From contig NZ_CP090096.1 of NCBI RefSeq assembly GCF_021391675.1, positions 1,178,001-1,242,000 on the forward strand: a stretch of 64,000 nucleotides of DNA, read 5' to 3'. The stretch comes from Neorhizobium galegae. Its GTDB lineage: Bacteria > Pseudomonadota > Alphaproteobacteria > Rhizobiales > Rhizobiaceae. The notes beneath the pieces were generated by a model. The model searched no databases and was not told where the DNA came from. It was given only the letters and a program-made list of their open reading frames with translations. Shown in pieces: positions 16,659 to 25,682 of this stretch. The translations under genes and the position numbers were made by a program. The number at the start of each line of letters is the position of its first letter. Position 1 is the stretch's first letter.

Positions 16659-17192
16659 ATGGTCGACGCACCAAAGCTTCGCAAACTCTATCACTTTTCC
16701 TACCCCTGCCGCGATGGCGAGGAGACCCGCAAGTTCTACGAGGACCTGCTTGGCCTGCCGCTGGTCAACTGCATGACCGCCGACAAGGTGCCGTCGACGG
16801 GCGAAGAAAAGCCCTACGCGCATTTCTTCTTCGAACTCGGCGACGGCTCCTACATGGCCTTCTTCGACCTCGGCGAAAACATCCTGCCGCTTCCCTCGCC
16901 GAACACCCCGGACTGGGTCCAGCACTTCGCCATGGAAGTCGATTCCGTCGAGGAGGTTCTTCAGATGAAGAAGCGCCTTCAGGATGCCGGCGTGAAGACC
17001 ACCGACGTCATCGACCACGAGTTCATCAACTCGATCTACTTCTTCGACCCGAACGGCCTCCGCCTCGAAGTGACGGCCCGCACCGAAGAGCCCGGCTATC
17101 TGGAACAGGCCGCTTCCGAAGCCCATGACGCCATGAAGGCGTGGATTCAGAAGAAGGCCGGCATGATCGCCAGGAAGTCGGCTGTGGCTTGA
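16659..17192 (+). CDS. VOC-family (glyoxalase/dioxygenase fold) protein
   Basis: A 177-residue protein starting at ATG 16659 after GGAGGA. It has the paired beta-alpha-beta-beta-beta modules of the vicinal oxygen chelate fold: YHFSYPCRDGEETRKFYEDLLGLPL at the start, HFFFELGDGSYMAFFDL in the middle and WVQHFAMEVDSVEEVL then FFDPNGLRLEVTA at the end. Likely metal ligands are the early His12 and His in the middle and Glu in LRLEVTA. The C-terminal 35 residues are helical and extra to the core fold. It is divergent from the LuxR gene and shares its palindrome. It may be an isomerase, lyase or ring-cleavage dioxygenase; the reaction cannot be assigned. Confidence 0.85.
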   Translation: MVDAPKLRKLYHFSYPCRDGEETRKFYEDLLGLPLVNCMTADKVPSTGEEKPYAHFFFELGDGSYMAFFDLGENILPLPSPNTPDWVQHFAMEVDSVEEVLQMKKRLQDAGVKTTDVIDHEFINSIYFFDPNGLRLEVTARTEEPGYLEQAASEAHDAMKAWIQKKAGMIARKSAVA

Positions 17193-17244
17193 GGCTGCAG
17201 TGAGGGGCAGCGATTGTGATCTGCCCCTCACCCCCCTGCCGGGA

Positions 17245-17270
17245 CCCTCTCCCCGCAGGCGGGGAGAGGG
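17245..17270. repeat. Perfect GC hairpin of a rhizobial intergenic repeat
   Basis: An 11-bp perfect stem (CCCTCTCCCCG and its complement) closes a CAGG loop 52 bases after the VOC stop codon. It is preceded by a CCCCTCACCCCCCTGCCGGG tract, a form seen repeatedly between rhizobial genes. It may also stop transcription from the VOC gene, though no T-run follows. Confidence 0.6.
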
Positions 17271-17331
17271 AGCTATGCCGCACCCAAGGGTGGGGCTTTT
17301 GATGGCGCGCCAGGCGGCGCGTCTTTCCGAT

Positions 17332-17457
17332 CTCCCCCCTTGCGGGGGAGATGCCGGCAGGCAGAGGGGGGTGGTTCTCCACTTTCCATCGGCCAATGAG
17401 TTCGCTGAGCCACCCCCCTCTGTCACCTCTGGTGACATCTCCCCCGCAAGTGGGGAG
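17332..17457. repeat. Rhizobial mosaic palindromic intergenic element, copy 2 (reverse order)
   Basis: The arms at 17332-17373 and 17411-17457 are imperfect inverted repeats matching those of the element at 9311-9434, but in opposite order: here the right arm carries the GTCACC..GGTGAC inner palindrome. With the hairpin at 17245 it fills most of the 431-base gap between 17193 and 17623. I see no gene in that gap; 17458-17623 holds no recognisable signal. Confidence 0.8.
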
Positions 17458-17623
17458 ATGGGGAGTCCGTAGCGCCGCCTCGCATCCTCATCTGTAGTCG
17501 CCTTGAGTAGAGACGAAACACGCACACCACCGATCCAGCCTGGGCGGTGGTGCTTTTCTTTGAAGCTCACGGTCAAACCTCCCGAAAATCCGGAGCCCGC
17601 TCCCGGCGAACGCCGGACTGCTT

Positions 17624-18802
17624 TCATGCCAGCAGCCCCTGCCGCTTGCTCCAGTCCACCACCCGGTCGATGCAGGCTTTGAGAAGCTCCGGCTGGCCGA
17701 GGTAATAGTGGGTCGCGCGCGGGATCGTCATATATTCCTTGTTCTCGGTGGCGAGCGCCGCCCGGATCGTCGGATTGTGGGTCGCCGGGACCGCCTCGTC
17801 GGCATTGTTCTCGATCTGCAGCACCGGCGAGCGCTTGATCAGCGCCGCGTTCATCGGACCCTTGGCATTCGACAGGTCGTAGCTCCATTGCGAAAGCCAG
17901 GAACGCAGCGTCGTAAAGCGGGCAAGCCCCACCGGGCCGACATTGACCGTGCGCGGATCACCCATATAGCTCCTGCCGATCGGCCGGTCGTTCGGGTCGA
18001 TGGTGCCGTCGAACCAGCGCACGTCGCACATGGTGCGGTGGACGACGAAGGCGCGCTCCTGCTCGAACGAGCCGCGGCGCTTCAGCTCCGCCAGCATGTC
18101 GAGCGCCCAGTGGGTGATCTTGCGGTTGCGGGCAACCTGGGCAGCCCGGAAGCGCTGGATGAATTCCGCCGAATAGGGCGGCTGGTGCGGGCAGTCCGGC
18201 GAATAGATGTCGAATTCCGGGTCGCGCAGATCCGGGTCCAGTTCGTCGAGAACCGACGGATCGAGCCATTCGGTCAGCGTTTCGGCACGCGACAGGTGGG
18301 CCGCGATGAAGATCACGCCGTCGGCGGGCTTCAGGCTCGCTTCGACGAGGTTGACCTCGTCGCCGGCCGGCGTGTGGGTGATCGTCGGGTTCTCGGCTTG
18401 CGCCTGATAGAACAGCGACAGCGAACCGCCGCCCGACCAGCCGACCAGCACGACCTTTTCGTAGCCGAGTTCGCCTCTGGCATAATCTAGCCACTTGCCG
18501 AGGTCGATCGCCACCTTCTCCATGATCAGGGCAGTGTCGTTCTTCGGATAACGGCTTGCGGCGCAGAGCACGTGCAGGCCGGCATCGGCAAGCGCCGTCG
18601 GCATCGGCAGGAGTTGCAGTGTCGAGGTGGGGTGCATGAAGACATAGACCGTCTTCGACGGCGCGTCGGCGCCGCGCAGAAGCTGGCCCTCGAGGTTGAC
18701 CCTGCCGGAATTACCGGCAAAGCCGTAGGTCTCGGTATATTTCGCGGTCTCCGGAAAGGAGACAATCAGCGGGATCCGCTGCCATTCCGCCTTGGTGGTC
18801 AT
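17624..18802 (-). CDS. Alpha/beta hydrolase
   Basis: A 392-residue alpha/beta-hydrolase with the nucleophile elbow GWSGGG (about residues 120-125) and a late TIPRATHYYLGQPE segment that supplies the catalytic His; the acid is probably the Asp in ENNADEAVPATH. The lid region is long. No signal peptide, so cytoplasmic. It is followed on the minus strand by nothing close, and lies 79 bases downstream of the FAD monooxygenase gene, with which it is probably co-transcribed. It could hydrolyse an ester, a lactone or a C-C bond of an aromatic ring-cleavage product; sequence alone does not separate these. Confidence 0.82.
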   Translation of the reverse strand: MTTKAEWQRIPLIVSFPETAKYTETYGFAGNSGRVNLEGQLLRGADAPSKTVYVFMHPTSTLQLLPMPTALADAGLHVLCAASRYPKNDTALIMEKVAIDLGKWLDYARGELGYEKVVLVGWSGGGSLSLFYQAQAENPTITHTPAGDEVNLVEASLKPADGVIFIAAHLSRAETLTEWLDPSVLDELDPDLRDPEFDIYSPDCPHQPPYSAEFIQRFRAAQVARNRKITHWALDMLAELKRRGSFEQERAFVVHRTMCDVRWFDGTIDPNDRPIGRSYMGDPRTVNVGPVGLARFTTLRSWLSQWSYDLSNAKGPMNAALIKRSPVLQIENNADEAVPATHNPTIRAALATENKEYMTIPRATHYYLGQPELLKACIDRVVDWSKRQGLLA

Positions 18803-18881
18803 GGTGTCCTACCCGTATGCTTCGCCCGCACAGCCGGCGGTACCGGCGAACGGGCTTCCGAGATTGAGCTGTGATCGTGCC

Positions 18882-20102
18882 TTAACCGACCGCTTCCGGC
18901 GACCTGCTTCCCGCCACGACCGGCACGGAGGTGGCGTCGTAGGTGAACAGCCATTCGTAGCGCTGCTTGACCTTGTCTTCCTGCCATTCGGCATTGACAT
19001 AGTCTTCGGCGAGCTTCGGATCCTTCAGCGCAGCATTGTGGAAACGGCTGAGATTGCCTTCCGCACCACGAACGATCTTGCCGGTGCGCTCGACGCGGGC
19101 GGCCTCGTAACCGGCAAAAGCCGCTTCGTAATTGCCGTTGTTTTCGGCGAGCGCCCGGGCGAGCACGAAACCGTCCTCGATCGCCATGACTGCGCCCTGG
19201 GCGAGGAACGGCAGGGTCGGATGGCAGGCGTCGCCGAGCAGCGTCACGCGGCCGCGGGTCCATTCGTCCATCGGCGGGCGAAGCATCAGGGCCCATTTAT
19301 AGGGCACGTCGATCGCCTTGATCATCGTGTGGATGTCTTCGTGCCAGCCTTCATAGTCGGCAAGGCACTCTTCCACGGTGCCCGCGACCGACCAGGATTC
19401 GACCTGCCAGTCGGCGCGCTCGACGACCGAGACGTAGTTCATCAGCTTGCCGCCGCGCAGCAGGTACTGGATGACGTGGCCGCCTGGCCCGATCCAGTTG
19501 GTGCCGACCGGGCGCAGCATGCGCTCCGGCAAGCGCTCGACCGGGATGACGCCGCGCCAGGCGACGATGCCGGTGAATTTCGGGTCGTCGCGGCCGAACA
19601 GCGTCTCGCGGATCTTCGAATGCACGCCATCGGCGCCGACCACGATATCCGAAGTGGCGGTGGCGCCGTCGGCGAAGGTGATGGTCGCCCCCTTGTCGTC
19701 CTGGGTTATCCCGACGCATTTCTTGGACAGCTTGATCGCATCGGACTTGATGCGACGCACGCCGGCTGCCAGCGTCTGGTGCAGGTCGTTGCGGTGGATG
19801 GTAATGTACGGGAAGCCGTAACGCTCGATGGAGAGCGGACCGAGGTCGAACAGTTTCCAGGTCTGCCCGGTGTTCCAGAGACGAATCTCCTTGCCCTGCG
19901 CCTGTGAGGCGATCGACATGATGTCTTCTTCCAGCCCGAGCGAAAACAGAACCCGCGTGCCGTTGGCGCTGACCTGGACGCCGGCGCCGACTTCTTTCAG
20001 TTCGATCGCCTGTTCGTACACGTCGACGTCAAACCCCTGGCGGAGCAGCGACAATGCCGCCGTCAGCCCACCGATCCCTCCTCCCACAACAGAAATCTTC
20101 AT
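18882..20102 (-). CDS. FAD-dependent aromatic-ring monooxygenase (salicylate/3-hydroxybenzoate hydroxylase-like)
   Basis: A 406-residue class A flavin monooxygenase. It starts at MKISVVGGGIGG (Rossmann FAD motif), has VVGADGVHSKIR (the DG motif for FAD and NAD(P)H) and LLGDACHPTLPFLAQG (the GD motif for the FAD ribityl). ATG 20102 has AAAGGAT six bases upstream; the longer frame adds an unlikely leader. Close family members hydroxylate salicylate, 3-hydroxybenzoate or 6-hydroxynicotinate using NAD(P)H and O2. It is divergent from a tripartite transporter operon and upstream of an alpha/beta hydrolase, which suggests import followed by hydroxylation of an aromatic acid. Confidence 0.87.
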   Translation of the reverse strand: MKISVVGGGIGGLTAALSLLRQGFDVDVYEQAIELKEVGAGVQVSANGTRVLFSLGLEEDIMSIASQAQGKEIRLWNTGQTWKLFDLGPLSIERYGFPYITIHRNDLHQTLAAGVRRIKSDAIKLSKKCVGITQDDKGATITFADGATATSDIVVGADGVHSKIRETLFGRDDPKFTGIVAWRGVIPVERLPERMLRPVGTNWIGPGGHVIQYLLRGGKLMNYVSVVERADWQVESWSVAGTVEECLADYEGWHEDIHTMIKAIDVPYKWALMLRPPMDEWTRGRVTLLGDACHPTLPFLAQGAVMAIEDGFVLARALAENNGNYEAAFAGYEAARVERTGKIVRGAEGNLSRFHNAALKDPKLAEDYVNAEWQEDKVKQRYEWLFTYDATSVPVVAGSRSPEAVG

Positions 20103-20402
20103 TTTGTTATCCTTTGAAATCCCGAAGGCAATCTCTCCCGACGCGCATGCGGCTGTCAACTATTTTTGATAAAGTATAATTGACTTTGTTCAAAACCAAT
20201 TTCATATCTGCCCGCACGAGCTTTCGGACAGGCCCTTGGGAGACGGCGGCTGCAATTGAAAGTTTCAATCCACGGATCAAAAACAGGAAAGGATGTCACG
20301 AAATTACACCTGGGATATCTGGCTTCCTGATATAAATGCGATAGGATCGAAAACGGCGGGCGGCTGTGGTATCTGATCGGCACGGGAGACTGCGGAATTC
20401 GA

Positions 20403-20431
20403 TTGACTGACAAGAGGAATACTCTTGTATA
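20403..20431 (+). promoter_or_regulatory. Predicted sigma-70 promoter with embedded palindromic operator for the tct operon
   Basis: TTGACT (20403-20408) and TGTATA (20426-20431) are 17 bases apart, a near-consensus promoter pointing at tctB. The spacer holds a perfect inverted repeat ACAAGAG-N5-CTCTTGT (20410-20428), placed to let a repressor block polymerase. The rest of the 412-base gap 20160-20571 is AT-rich and shows no gene; a weak minus-strand promoter for the monooxygenase is possible near 20170-20200. Confidence 0.55.
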
Positions 20432-20571
20432 TAGTCAAATCTAGTTGCCTATAGACGAATTCAGGGCTGCGAATTCGAGGCGCGGCCCGGGGAGCATGCA
20501 TAATGACGGTTTGGCCGGCGCCCAAGGGGAGCCAGACCGGTTCACATAGTCGGGTTTTCAGGGAGGAAACC

Positions 20572-21018
20572 ATGGTCATCAAAAGTCCGCAGGATTTCGG
20601 CGCGGGCATCTTGTTCATCCTTTTCGGCGCGGTCGGCCTCTATGTCGGGTCCGACCTCTCCTTCGGTTCCGCCCGCAACATGGGCCCTGGCTATTTCCCG
20701 ATGATCATTTGCGGCCTGATCGCACTGATCGGGCTGATCGTCGCGGTAAAGTCGCTGGCGATCGAAGGTCCGGCCATCGAACGCATCCAGTTCCGCCCGA
20801 TCGTCTTCATCCTGCTGGCGATTGCCGCCTTCGGCATCCTGATCGCTGAGATCGGCGCGGTGATCTCCTCGATCCTGTTGATCATGTTCGCCGCCTATGC
20901 ACGGCGCGACGTCAAACCTGTCGAGACCGTCATCTTCGCGGTCACCACGGCGGCGTTCGTCGTTATCATCTTCGTATATGCGCTTGGGCAGCCAATGCCC
21001 GTCTGGTGGGGCAGATAA
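20572..21018 (+). CDS. tctB: Tripartite tricarboxylate transporter small membrane subunit (TctB family)
   Basis: A 148-residue membrane protein with four hydrophobic helices and the GSARNMGPGYFPMI segment after helix 1, which is the TctB hallmark (GPGxFP). It is the small integral subunit of a secondary carboxylate importer that works with a large TctA permease and a periplasmic binding protein. The ATG at 20572 has GGGAGGA 5 bases upstream. It opens a five-gene operon and is separated from tctA by 3 bases. Transport substrate is not readable from this subunit. Confidence 0.9.
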   Translation: MVIKSPQDFGAGILFILFGAVGLYVGSDLSFGSARNMGPGYFPMIICGLIALIGLIVAVKSLAIEGPAIERIQFRPIVFILLAIAAFGILIAEIGAVISSILLIMFAAYARRDVKPVETVIFAVTTAAFVVIIFVYALGQPMPVWWGR

Positions 21019-21021
21019 TCC

Positions 21022-22527
21022 ATGGAAGTCTTTGAACACCTCGCAACCGGCTTCATGGCTGCAGGCTCGCTCGAGAACCTGATGTTCTGTCTGATCGGCG
21101 TCGTGCTCGGCACGCTGATCGGCGTTCTGCCCGGCATCGGACCCATTCCTGCGCTTGCCATCCTGCTGCCGATCACCTTCGGGCTTGACCCGCTTTCGTC
21201 ACTGATCATGCTGGCCGGCATCTATTACGGCGCACAATATGGCGGCTCCACCACCTCGATCCTGGTCAACATGCCGGGTGAAGCTTCCTCGGTCGTGACC
21301 TGTATCGAGGGACATCAAATGGCCCGCAAGGGCCGCGCAGGTGCGGCACTCGCGATCGCCGCGCTCGGCTCGTTCTTCGCCGGCACGATCGGCACCGTCT
21401 TCATCGCCGCCTTCGGTCCACCGCTCGCATCGATCGCCCAGCAGTTCAATTCGCCGGATTATTTCGCGTTGATGCTGCTCGGTCTCACCATGGCGATCGT
21501 TCTGGCGCACGGTTCGGTCCTGAAGGCCGTTGCCATGGTCTTGATCGGCCTGCTGCTCGGCCTCGTCGGCACCGATATCAACACGGGTCTTACCCGCTAT
21601 ACCTTCGGCCTTTCGGGCCTGTGGGAGGGCATCGACTTCCTGCCGCTGGTTCTCGGCCTCTTCGGCATCGTGGAAATCATCCGCAACCTCGAGAACCCGC
21701 CGTCGCCGCGCGAAGCGATCAGCACCCGCATGCGGGACATGTGGCCGACCAAGAAGGAATTCAAGGAAGCCTATCCGGCCGCCCTCCGCGGCACGGGCCT
21801 CGGCTCGCTCCTCGGCATCCTGCCGGGCGGCGGCGCGGTTCTTGCCTCTTTCGCCAGCTATACGCTCGAAAAGAAGATCTCGAAGAACCCGCGCAAGTTC
21901 GGCACCGGCGCAGTCGAAGGCGTCGCGGGCCCGGAAGCGGCCAACAACGCTGCCGCCCAGACCTCGTTCATCCCGCTTCTGACGCTGGGCATTCCGTCGA
22001 ACCCGATCATGGCGATCATGATGGGCGCGATGATCATCCAGGGCATCCAGCCGGGTGCGGCGGTCATGACTACCCGCCCCGACCTCTTCTGGGGCATGGT
22101 CGCATCGATGTGGATCGGCAACCTGATGCTCGTCGTCATCAACCTGCCGATGATCGGCATCTGGGTGAAGCTGCTCTCGGTTCCCTACCGCCTGCTCTAC
22201 CCGGCGATCCTGCTGTTTTGCGCGATCGGCGTCTACTCGACGAGCACCGAGCCGTTCATGATGGTTCTGATGATCGTCTTCACGGTCTTCGGTTACATCC
22301 TCTTCAAGCTCGGCTGCGAGCCCGCGCCCATGGTGCTCGGCTTCATCCTCGGCCCGCTGATGGAGGAAAACCTGCGCCGTTCGCTGGTCATCTCGCGCGG
22401 CGATCCGACGATCTTCATCGACCGTCCGATCTCGGCCACGCTTCTGGTGGCGACGGTCCTGATGCTCTGCCTGATCATCTTCCCGCAGTTCCGCAAGACA
22501 CGCGAGGAGGCGTTCCAGGAGGAATAA
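21022..22527 (+). CDS. tctA: Tripartite tricarboxylate transporter large permease (TctA family)
   Basis: A 501-residue polytopic protein with about 11-12 helices. It carries the two glycine-rich TctA repeats, VLPGIGPIPALAILLP near residue 40 and ILPGGGAVLASFASYTLEK near residue 270, plus the YGGSTTSILVNMPGE loop. These half-repeats form the two pseudo-symmetric substrate gates. It moves a carboxylate or related anion delivered by a TctC-type binding protein, driven by an ion gradient. It follows tctB by 3 bases and is followed by three binding-protein genes, which is unusual. Confidence 0.92.
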   Translation: MEVFEHLATGFMAAGSLENLMFCLIGVVLGTLIGVLPGIGPIPALAILLPITFGLDPLSSLIMLAGIYYGAQYGGSTTSILVNMPGEASSVVTCIEGHQMARKGRAGAALAIAALGSFFAGTIGTVFIAAFGPPLASIAQQFNSPDYFALMLLGLTMAIVLAHGSVLKAVAMVLIGLLLGLVGTDINTGLTRYTFGLSGLWEGIDFLPLVLGLFGIVEIIRNLENPPSPREAISTRMRDMWPTKKEFKEAYPAALRGTGLGSLLGILPGGGAVLASFASYTLEKKISKNPRKFGTGAVEGVAGPEAANNAAAQTSFIPLLTLGIPSNPIMAIMMGAMIIQGIQPGAAVMTTRPDLFWGMVASMWIGNLMLVVINLPMIGIWVKLLSVPYRLLYPAILLFCAIGVYSTSTEPFMMVLMIVFTVFGYILFKLGCEPAPMVLGFILGPLMEENLRRSLVISRGDPTIFIDRPISATLLVATVLMLCLIIFPQFRKTREEAFQEE

Positions 22528-22563
22528 CGGGCATTCCGCAACAGTTTTTTGGAGGAGGAGCCA

Positions 22564-23547
22564 ATGACTGAACAACATTTGAAACTGACAAGACGCACCC
22601 TGATTGCGGCGGCCACGATGGCCGCCGTTCTCCCCGGTGTCTCGTTCGCACAATCCAGCTATCCCAACGCTACGATCACCTTCGTATGCGCCTTTCCGGC
22701 CGGCAGCGGCGCCGACGTTCTGGTCCGCTTCTTCTCCGAAAAGGTGGCGGCGGTCTCCAAGCAGACGGTGATCGTCGAGAACAAGCCGGGCGCCAACGGC
22801 AATATCGCCGCCGAATATGTCAGCCGCGCCAAGCCGGACGGCTACACCGTCTATGTCCATTCCGGCACCTCGACCGCGGCGAACATGTCGCTGTTCAAGA
22901 AACCTGCGATCGACGTCACTCAGGCGTTGCGCGGCGTCCAGTTCATCAACAAGCAGCCCTTCATGATCGCGGTCGCGGCGGACAGCCCGATCAAGGACAT
23001 GAAGCAGCTTACCGAGCATCTGAAGGCCAAGGCGGGCGACGCCACCTATGGCTCGACCGCGACCTCGGGTAAGGTTCTCGCCGAAGTCTACCTGCAGCTG
23101 GCAGGCGTCTCGGCGACCGAAGTCGCCTACAAGACCGGCCCGGATTCCCTGAACGACATCACCAGCGGCCAGCTGGATTTCGCGGCGCTCGACCCGGTCT
23201 TCGCGCTCAGCCAGCAGCGCGAGGGGCGCCTGCGGCTGCTTGCGGTCGGTTCGCCGCAGCGCATGAAGTCGACGCCCGAGATTCCGGCCATCAAGGAATA
23301 TGGCCTCAATGTCGACCAGCTCGGATGGTGGGGCGTGTTCGTGCCGGCCAAGACGCCGGATGATGTCGTTCTGAAGCTGAACGCGCTGTTCCGGGACGTG
23401 CTCGACCAGCCGGCAACGGAAGCCTTCCTGAACAAGTTCGGTGGGGACGTCTACAAAGGTACGCCGAAGGAGGTCGACGAGCTTCTTGCGAAGACCGTCG
23501 AGGAGTGGCGTGCCTATGTGGCGCTGGCGAAGATCCCGCAAAACTGA
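22564..23547 (+). CDS. Tripartite tricarboxylate transporter substrate-binding protein (TctC/Bug), copy 1
   Basis: A 327-residue periplasmic binding protein with a Tat-like RR signal (KLTRRTLIAAATMAAVLP..SFAQ). The start at ATG 22564 is chosen because GGAGGAGG precedes it. The mature protein has ITFVCAFPAGSGADVLVRFF at its N-terminus, the ligand-loop region typical of Bug proteins, then KPDGYTVYVHSGTST, and QLGWWGVF near the hinge. It lies 36 bases after tctA. Its two downstream paralogues share the same loops, so all three probably bind related ligands. Confidence 0.9.
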   Translation: MTEQHLKLTRRTLIAAATMAAVLPGVSFAQSSYPNATITFVCAFPAGSGADVLVRFFSEKVAAVSKQTVIVENKPGANGNIAAEYVSRAKPDGYTVYVHSGTSTAANMSLFKKPAIDVTQALRGVQFINKQPFMIAVAADSPIKDMKQLTEHLKAKAGDATYGSTATSGKVLAEVYLQLAGVSATEVAYKTGPDSLNDITSGQLDFAALDPVFALSQQREGRLRLLAVGSPQRMKSTPEIPAIKEYGLNVDQLGWWGVFVPAKTPDDVVLKLNALFRDVLDQPATEAFLNKFGGDVYKGTPKEVDELLAKTVEEWRAYVALAKIPQN

Positions 23548-23613
23548 GGCTTGTTCAACGGGCCTCGCGGGAAGCTTTTATGGGAATGACTGGGGCGTTC
23601 AAGGGAGGAACTT

Positions 23614-24597
23614 GTGCCGATGACCACTGAAATCTCACGCAGAAACCTGATGATGGCGACTGCCGCGGCGGCCGCGCTCGCGCCTTTTGGTGCGTTTGCG
23701 CAGGGCGCTTATCCGAACGGCCAGATCACGTTCGTCTGCGCCTTCCCGGCGGGCTCCGGCGCCGATGTCCTGGTCCGCTTCTTTGCCGACAAGTTCGCCA
23801 AGGTCTCCGGCCAGACGGTGATCGTCGAAAACAAGCCGGGTGCCGCCGGCAACATCGCCGCCATGTACACCGCCCGTGCCAAGCCGGACGGATATACGAT
23901 CTACGTCCATTCCGGCACCTCGACGGCAGCCAACATGTCGCTGTTCAAGGCTCCGCCGATCGACGTCGTCAAGGAACTGCAGACCACCTCCTTCATCAAC
24001 AAGCAGGCCTTCATGTTCGTGGTGGCTTACGACAGCCCGATCAAGGACATGAAGGAGCTGACCAAGGTGTTGAAGGAAAAGCGCAACAACGCCAGCTACG
24101 CCACGGCTGCCACCTCCGGCAAGGTTCTCGGAGAAATCTACAAGCAGGTCGCCGGTGTCGATCCGGTCGAAGTCTCGTTCAAGGACGCCAAGGATTCGCT
24201 CAACGACTTGCTGAGCGGCTCTCTCGACTACGGCGTCCACGACCCGGTTTTCTCCCTCTCGCAGGCCAACGAGAAGCGCGTCCGGATTCTTGCGACCGGT
24301 TCGCCGATCCGGCTGAAGTCGCTGCCCAACATCCCAACCGCCAAGGAACAGGGCTACGACATCGACCAGCTCGGCTGGTGGGGGTCCTTCGTTCCGAAGG
24401 CGACGCCGAAGCCGGTGGTCGACAAGATCAACGCGCTGTTCAACGAAGTCCTGGCCCAGCCCGATACCGTCGCCTTCCTCGCGAAATTCGGCGGCGACGT
24501 CTATGTCGGCACCCCGGACGAGGGTCAGGCACTGCTCGCCAAGACCGTCGAGGAGTGGAAGACGTATGTGGCCATGGCCAAGATTCCGCAAAATTAA
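23614..24597 (+). CDS. Tripartite tricarboxylate transporter substrate-binding protein (TctC/Bug), copy 2
   Basis: A 327-residue paralogue of the previous gene. Signal peptide with twin Arg (SRRNLMMATAAAAALAPFGAFAQ). The GTG at 23614 is taken as the start because GGAGG is 5 bases upstream; an ATG two codons later (23620) is also possible at a longer spacing. The ligand-facing loops FPAGSGADVLVRFF and YVHSGTSTAANMS match copy 1 closely, and the segment SFINKQAFMFVVAYDSPIKDMKEL is also shared. The last residues (AKIPQN) are the same as in copy 1, evidence of recent tandem duplication. Confidence 0.9.
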   Translation: MPMTTEISRRNLMMATAAAAALAPFGAFAQGAYPNGQITFVCAFPAGSGADVLVRFFADKFAKVSGQTVIVENKPGAAGNIAAMYTARAKPDGYTIYVHSGTSTAANMSLFKAPPIDVVKELQTTSFINKQAFMFVVAYDSPIKDMKELTKVLKEKRNNASYATAATSGKVLGEIYKQVAGVDPVEVSFKDAKDSLNDLLSGSLDYGVHDPVFSLSQANEKRVRILATGSPIRLKSLPNIPTAKEQGYDIDQLGWWGSFVPKATPKPVVDKINALFNEVLAQPDTVAFLAKFGGDVYVGTPDEGQALLAKTVEEWKTYVAMAKIPQN

Positions 24598-24680
24598 TCA
24601 ACCGATTCGAAAGACCCTCTCGCCATAGTGCGGCAGGTTCTTTCGCAGGGACCCTTACGAACCGCCACAGGAGATGAAAA

Positions 24681-25664
24681 GTGACAAAATGGCTTAAGAA
24701 GATCGCGCAAGCCACCGCCGCCATGGCGATGCTGGCGGTCGCACAGATTGCAAACGTTACGCCCGCCCAGGCCGCCTATCCGGAGCAGACGATCACCTTC
24801 GTCTGCGCCTTCCCTGCAGGCTCCGGCGCCGACGTTCTCGTCCGCTATTTCGCGGACAAGGTGTCCAAGGTCGCCGGCGCCACGATCATCGTCGAAAACA
24901 AGCCGGGTGCGCTCAGCAACATCGCCGCTGAATACACGTCGCGCTCCAAGCCCGACGGCTACACGATCTTCGTCCATTCCGGCAACTCGATCGCCGGCAA
25001 CATGTGGATCATGAAGAAGCCGCCGATCGACGTCGGTAAGGACCTGATGACGATCGCGACCATCAACAAGCAGGCCTTCATGATCGCCGTCGCCAAGGAC
25101 GCGCCCTACAAGGACCTGAAGGAACTGACCGCAGCCATGAAGGAAAAGGGCGACGGTGGCTCCTATGCCGTCAACGCCACTTCGGGCAAGGTCATGGCCG
25201 AAGTCTACAAGCAGAAAGCCGGCCTCGAGACCGTTTCGGTCCAGTACAAGACCGCCGCCGACTCGCTCAACGACATCACCAGCGGCGCAATGGACTTCGG
25301 CTCCTACGATCCGGTATTTGCCCTCGCCCAGCAGCGCGAAGGCCGCTTCCGCCTTCTCGCCGTCGGCTCGCCGGAACGCATGAAGGGCGCTCCGAACATT
25401 CCAACCCTGAAGGAACAGGGCTTTGACGTCGACCAGCTCGGCTGGTGGGGTGCCATGGTTGCCAAGGGCACGCCGGAAGACATCACCACCAAGATCAACG
25501 GCTGGTTCAACACCGTTCTGCAGGCGCCGGAAACCCAGAAATTCCTCGCCGATCAGGGCGGCGACCCCTACATCTCTACCCCGGCCGAAGCCCAGGCTCT
25601 GATGATCAAGACGATCGCGGAGTGGAAGGACTACGTCGCGATCGCCCAGATTCCGCAGCAGTAA
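24681..25664 (+). CDS. Tripartite tricarboxylate transporter substrate-binding protein (TctC/Bug), copy 3
   Basis: A 327-residue paralogue that starts at GTG 24681 after AGGAGATG. It has a Sec-type signal peptide ending near AQAA, unlike the twin-Arg leaders of copies 1 and 2. The core keeps ITFVCAFPAGSGADVLVRYF but the substrate loop reads VHSGNSIAGNMW where the other two have HSGTSTAANMS, the clearest ligand-site change among the three. An intrinsic terminator follows 18 bases after the stop, closing the operon. Confidence 0.9.
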   Translation: MTKWLKKIAQATAAMAMLAVAQIANVTPAQAAYPEQTITFVCAFPAGSGADVLVRYFADKVSKVAGATIIVENKPGALSNIAAEYTSRSKPDGYTIFVHSGNSIAGNMWIMKKPPIDVGKDLMTIATINKQAFMIAVAKDAPYKDLKELTAAMKEKGDGGSYAVNATSGKVMAEVYKQKAGLETVSVQYKTAADSLNDITSGAMDFGSYDPVFALAQQREGRFRLLAVGSPERMKGAPNIPTLKEQGFDVDQLGWWGAMVAKGTPEDITTKINGWFNTVLQAPETQKFLADQGGDPYISTPAEAQALMIKTIAEWKDYVAIAQIPQQ

Positions 25665-25682
25665 GACTTGCTGAAGCAGATA

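Noticed and set aside
21199..23541. Minus-strand frame of 780 codons opposite tctA and a tctC gene
   Set aside because: No recognisable domain, no ribosome site, and it lies across two well supported transporter genes.
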